From: Pteria penguin
Lineage: Eukaryota; Mollusca; Bivalvia; Pterioida; Pteriidae
Length of the DNA stretch: 64,000 nt
NCBI GenBank assembly: GCA_035048485.1
Contig: CM068581.1
Coordinates: 64,085,393-64,149,392 of the forward strand
Reading direction: 5' to 3'
A program made the position numbers and the translations under genes. The notes below the pieces were generated by a model. It saw only the letters and a program-made list of their open reading frames with translations, was not told where the DNA came from and searched no databases. Shown here piece by piece: positions 60,215-64,000 of the stretch; positions within the stretch are counted from its first letter, which is position 1, and every line of letters starts with the position of its first letter.

Positions 60215-61635
60215 CGGACCGTGACAGTAGAAGGTCATTGTTTTGCAAAAATGGTGTCAAAATAGACTTAGTACATAACAGAATCTTTACGCGTTCAGAT
60301 GGATCCGCTTTATTAGTCTTAATTTCGGTACATTGAATCACTCAGATGCCGTTATCATATAAATACAACATGGTATGCCATAAAACGTGTATGACACAAA
60401 CAAAACTCAACTTGTACAAACATATATAATATTCACATAGCACTATGTATATATTTGTATTGCAACATATTCATACAGATATTTTATCATTGCTACTTGA
60501 AAATATAGTTTTAAAATTTTTAAGATTTCCGACAAAACCCGGTATTACACAAGCTTTAATTCCCGTTTGTACATGAATGTCGACTATGGTACGTTGTTGT
60601 CAATAACACAGTTGCATTGCATAATCTGCCTTCGTATTTTACATTACCTATACAGAATGTTTGTAAGATAAGTTTAAAAAAATAAATTCAATGGATGATA
60701 TAATTGGCAATGCAGTATATTCAATCCCTGTACCTCAATCGTTTAATTATACATTTGCAATTTTTTTATGACAAAGTCTGATAAATATTATTCATTTTTA
60801 TCAACACTCAGAACCAGCAATACATTTCATTTTATTTCAAATCTCTTGAGAAACTAATATAAAATAGTTTACTGTAACGGGAAACAAAGCGCATCAGTCA
60901 AGATTGGCTTATGGTAGTATGATGTCTGACTCCATGGTACCACAGAATCGACTTCATATAGGATAAAAGAATAATAATAGTAATGGTTATAATTGTAATA
61001 ATGATAATAGTGATGTTGATGATGATGATCATCATCATCATCATTATAAGAAAGGAGATAATAAGAAACTAGAGAAAAGGAAACGGAGAAGAATGATAGT
61101 ATTTACGGATATAATGTACAGAAACTACCTTACAAAGGTATTTGATTAGACTACGCTGTACCGACTGGACATGGTAATCTAGATACGATCATAGGGAAGG
61201 TGAAATACAAGATACCCTGCAGAAGCAGAGTCTGGACTAGATGTTATCTTACTGCTGCATTTAGACAACTGCATTGTAAGTTGTTATAAAATTGTCAGAT
61301 TGCTTACACTTTGTAATATTTCTGTTTCAATCTATTTTGAGTTTATCATAATAGATATTCTAAGTTCTTCCCTCAATTTCTTCTTCTCATTTTTTTCATT
61401 TTGAATAATATTTCTTTCATTTTACACCTTCGTTTCAATAATTTCTTCAAGATAGTGACTAGGACTTAATGAGAATTTGTTTTTAATCTAAAATTGTCTT
61501 GGTATCCAAGGTTCTTTGATTGTTATGTTTGTATTATTTATGGGGAACTGTTAGCCCCCGACTGTAAATCAAAGCCCGATTTTTAGTACTTTAGTACAGA
61601 CTCCAACTATATACTTCATATTTACTATGACCAAA
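60215..61635. other. Unassigned, with a GAT/ATC palindromic simple repeat
   Basis: At 61014-61044 a run of gat units turns into a run of atc units, forming a perfect palindrome around gatgatgatcatcatc. Otherwise AT-rich with no gene. Confidence 0.5.
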
Positions 61636-61639
61636 AATG

Positions 61640-61850
61640 TAGATTATTTCTACATTAAAGAGTATCTCTCCCACGCATAGCTCTGTCCTTACATTTGTTC
61701 TTTGACGATTATCTTTTGATTAATTACGTAATTGGTTTGCTCTTCAAATACTAATACTTAGATTTCCACAATTTCGACCTTGAGCATCATTGAAGCGACA
61801 TTACTTGTCGAAATGCGCTTATGGTGCACCAAATTAATGTATTTATATGT
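61640..61850 (+). repeat. Family C retroelement-like fragment, second copy
   Basis: It shares cgcatagctctgtcctta, gctcttcaaatactaata, gagcatcattgaagcgacat, ttgtcgaaatgcgc and ggtgcac-aaatta with 34970-35140. Confidence 0.6.
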
Positions 61851-63653
61851 CTTCTTATCTTTCGTATTCTTTCTTAGAGTGATTCTTGATTGCCGTCTCA
61901 AATTCTGATGCATTAGTATATATTACGACTGCGTATAATGTGTTGCAGTACTATGTTAAATCAAAACAGATGGTGTCAGGAAATGAGACAAGGGCATAGT
62001 CATGATATATAAATGTTATTATTTCTATTGAGTTCTCGTACCGGTCGACTATTTTATAAAAAATGTGAATATATTTCCACTAAATACTATCTATGGTATA
62101 AACATTTATGTCTTGTTGGCCTCAAAACCATAGAATACTAATGATGTTTTGGCAATGTTGCCTTATTAAATAAGTATCGAACGAGACAAATTTCTGCGAA
62201 ACAAAGGTGAGACCTCGTTAACTTCTTTGCTTTGACTATTTACATTAGCGACGAATTCCTCAAAACAAAAAGACAAATCAAAATATTCAAACACTGTTTA
62301 TAAAAGGATGTATATGAAAAGTGTAACAAAAGGATCCGATTGAGAATACTATATATGCGCATGCACATTTCTTCGTCTAATTCAGACTTTTGAACCAACT
62401 GGAACTTACACCATGAATCAAATAATAAGAAAACACCTCGCAAAAATAACTGTGGACCAAACCTGTAGAAAATCACAAATTAAATACTAGTATTGAAAAC
62501 GGCAATATGAATAAATAATAGGGAGAAGGGAGACAAATATAACAGGTATCAATTCATAATTCTATGGCAAAAATAAGATAGACTCCTACGAAAAATAATC
62601 AATAAATCGAAGGACATTTTTGTCATAATCAGCGTGAGATCTTTAAAGTTGCAATATGAATTATATCTACCTTTTTAGCCTTCGTTATTTTCGTTTACAA
62701 CCTTGTCATCATGTTGTTTTGTTCAGTTTCATAGCCTTGAAATTTCAGGAGAAACTAACAAATATTTCATGCAGTTATATCTGTTATATATACAAATGAG
62801 GCCACGTAACAAATATGAGTGTTTATTCTGAATATAAATTGTCAGTATAATTGTAACCAATACTTAAATAAAGACAAAAACTTTTTGAAAACAACATACT
62901 TTTAGTAATTACATAACATATAACTACATACCGTAAAAGCCAAGGGGGGGGGTCATCATGTTTTGATGTAGTTTGTACATTTATAATGAGATTTCCGTAA
63001 TTAGAGAAAATCTTAATACCTATTCGTAGTTTAAATAAATCATTTCAATGACATACTTTAGTGCCTTAGCACCAAGTGATGACTGGGTAATAGGGATGGG
63101 GGTTTTATTTTATTTTTCTTAATCTATAGAAATCTATGGGCAATTTCAAAAGTTTGACGTCTTTTAATAAATTATACGGGAAGTATATAAATGCATGTCT
63201 TTACTGTATTTTGTTAATTTCTTATTCAGCAGAGAAAGCAATTATATTCTTTGTATGATCTGAAGACAGTCAGAGCAAGGACAAAATAAAATAAGACAAG
63301 ATTGTTGTGAATGAAACAAACTTTTACTAAACATAATTAGGCGCTAAACTTTAATCGAGACATTTGATATGCAATTTTCTAATCCTTTCTTTAAATATCA
63401 CACTGCATTCTCGTATTTTAAATCTTATCGATTTGGCCACCTTTTGCTTGAACGATTCGTGAGGAAAAAAAGATGACCCCAAAAGTTTTCCATAAAAAGA
63501 AAGACTGAACTAATGTTAACTGAACTGAAACTTAATTTTTGGAGTGGAGTATGGAATGAACTTGTTGTGTTTATATTACTACCATGCGCATATGCTGTGT
63601 CAGTAGATTATAGGCAGGGGTATTGGCAATACAGCAATCTGGTGAACATAACA
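61851..63653. other. Spacer upstream of the second SLC22 gene
   Basis: No domain-bearing frame before 63654. The open frame from 63513 runs into the first SLC22 exon, but its upstream part has no counterpart upstream of the other copy, so it is taken as untranslated. A run of G lies at 62944-62952. Confidence 0.4.
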
Positions 63654-63796
63654 ATGGACTACGATGATATCATTGAGCTCATTGGTGACTTTGGGACATA
63701 TCAGAAGCGACTTTTGCTCATTGTGTTTTTTCCAGTTTTATTTAATTCATTCAGTACTCCTGTATCAAACTTTCTAGTTGGTGATATTCGCCATAG
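63654..63796 (+). CDS. First coding exon of a second SLC22-type transporter (partial)
   Basis: ATG at 63654 in the same context (ataacaATGG) as the complete gene at 42776. The exon is again 143 bp and ends in the same phase at ccatag|gtgag. The 47 encoded residues differ from the first gene at four positions. By my count 21 of 143 bases differ, so most changes are silent and the copy looks functional. The remaining exons lie outside the window. Together with 42776-50910 this makes a tandem pair. Confidence 0.9.
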
Positions 63797-64000
63797 GTGA
63801 GTAACTTGATCTATACGTAAGAAAATTTGATCATTTCACATAAATTGGGAGTTATTATTTTAGTATTGCAAACATCTCATTTTACGATGATCATGGGACA
63901 GATAGATACTAATTAGCTAGCCAAATAAAAACAGATTTAAATCTAGTAGTCTTTCCTGGGTATACTCCGTAATGAGAATATTATCTGCTAAGGCTCATTC

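Noticed and set aside
63513..63653. Upstream in-frame extension of the second SLC22 gene.
   Set aside because: It has no counterpart upstream of the first gene, and the family normally begins at the MDYDD methionine; both copies share the aacaATGG context there.

Overview
The window looks like nuclear DNA of a lophotrochozoan animal, most likely a marine bivalve and perhaps a mussel. It is AT-rich, genes are split by GT-AG introns, and there are long AT, GT and GATA-type microsatellites. It carries tRNA-derived SINEs, foldback elements, a mariner and Penelope-like debris of kinds I associate with bivalve genomes. The family content (IAP, SUEL-type lectin, SLC22) fits a mollusc. The species call is inference. 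No CRISPR array, operon or free-standing tRNA or rRNA gene is visible.

Layout. Positions 1-21,100 hold no convincing protein gene, only dispersed repeats, microsatellites and unassigned AT-rich sequence. Positions 21,132-28,580 (+) hold a complete five-exon inhibitor-of-apoptosis gene (two BIR domains, UBA-like region, RING; 631 aa) with an unusual hydrophobic N-terminal extension. Its first intron contains a possible two-exon gene for a 68-residue single-pass membrane protein on the opposite strand. Its third intron contains a nearly full-length but dead mariner that was itself hit by a SINE. Positions 28,600-36,380 are intergenic and rich in hairpin elements and in a roughly 600-bp TTAA-bounded repeat with promoter-like motifs. 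Positions 36,387-40,572 (-) encode a secreted or type I membrane protein: signal peptide, SUEL/Gal_lectin domain, an unrecognised ~116-residue domain, a short Cys-containing segment and a transmembrane helix. All of its introns are in phase 1. Positions 42,776-50,910 (+) hold a complete ten-exon SLC22-type transporter gene (530 aa) with one apparent GC-AG intron. Positions 50,911-63,650 are intergenic, with two 24-bp minisatellites, a SINE, a Penelope-like reverse transcriptase remnant and a foldback element. At 63,654 the first exon of a second SLC22 paralogue begins and the gene runs off the window, so this is a tandem SLC22 cluster.

The genes share no obvious pathway. The IAP would act in apoptosis or innate signalling, the lectin-like protein in cell-surface recognition, and the SLC22 pair in organic ion uptake. 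All exon joins were deduced by eye from reading frame, splice-site dinucleotides and domain continuity; no transcript data were available.
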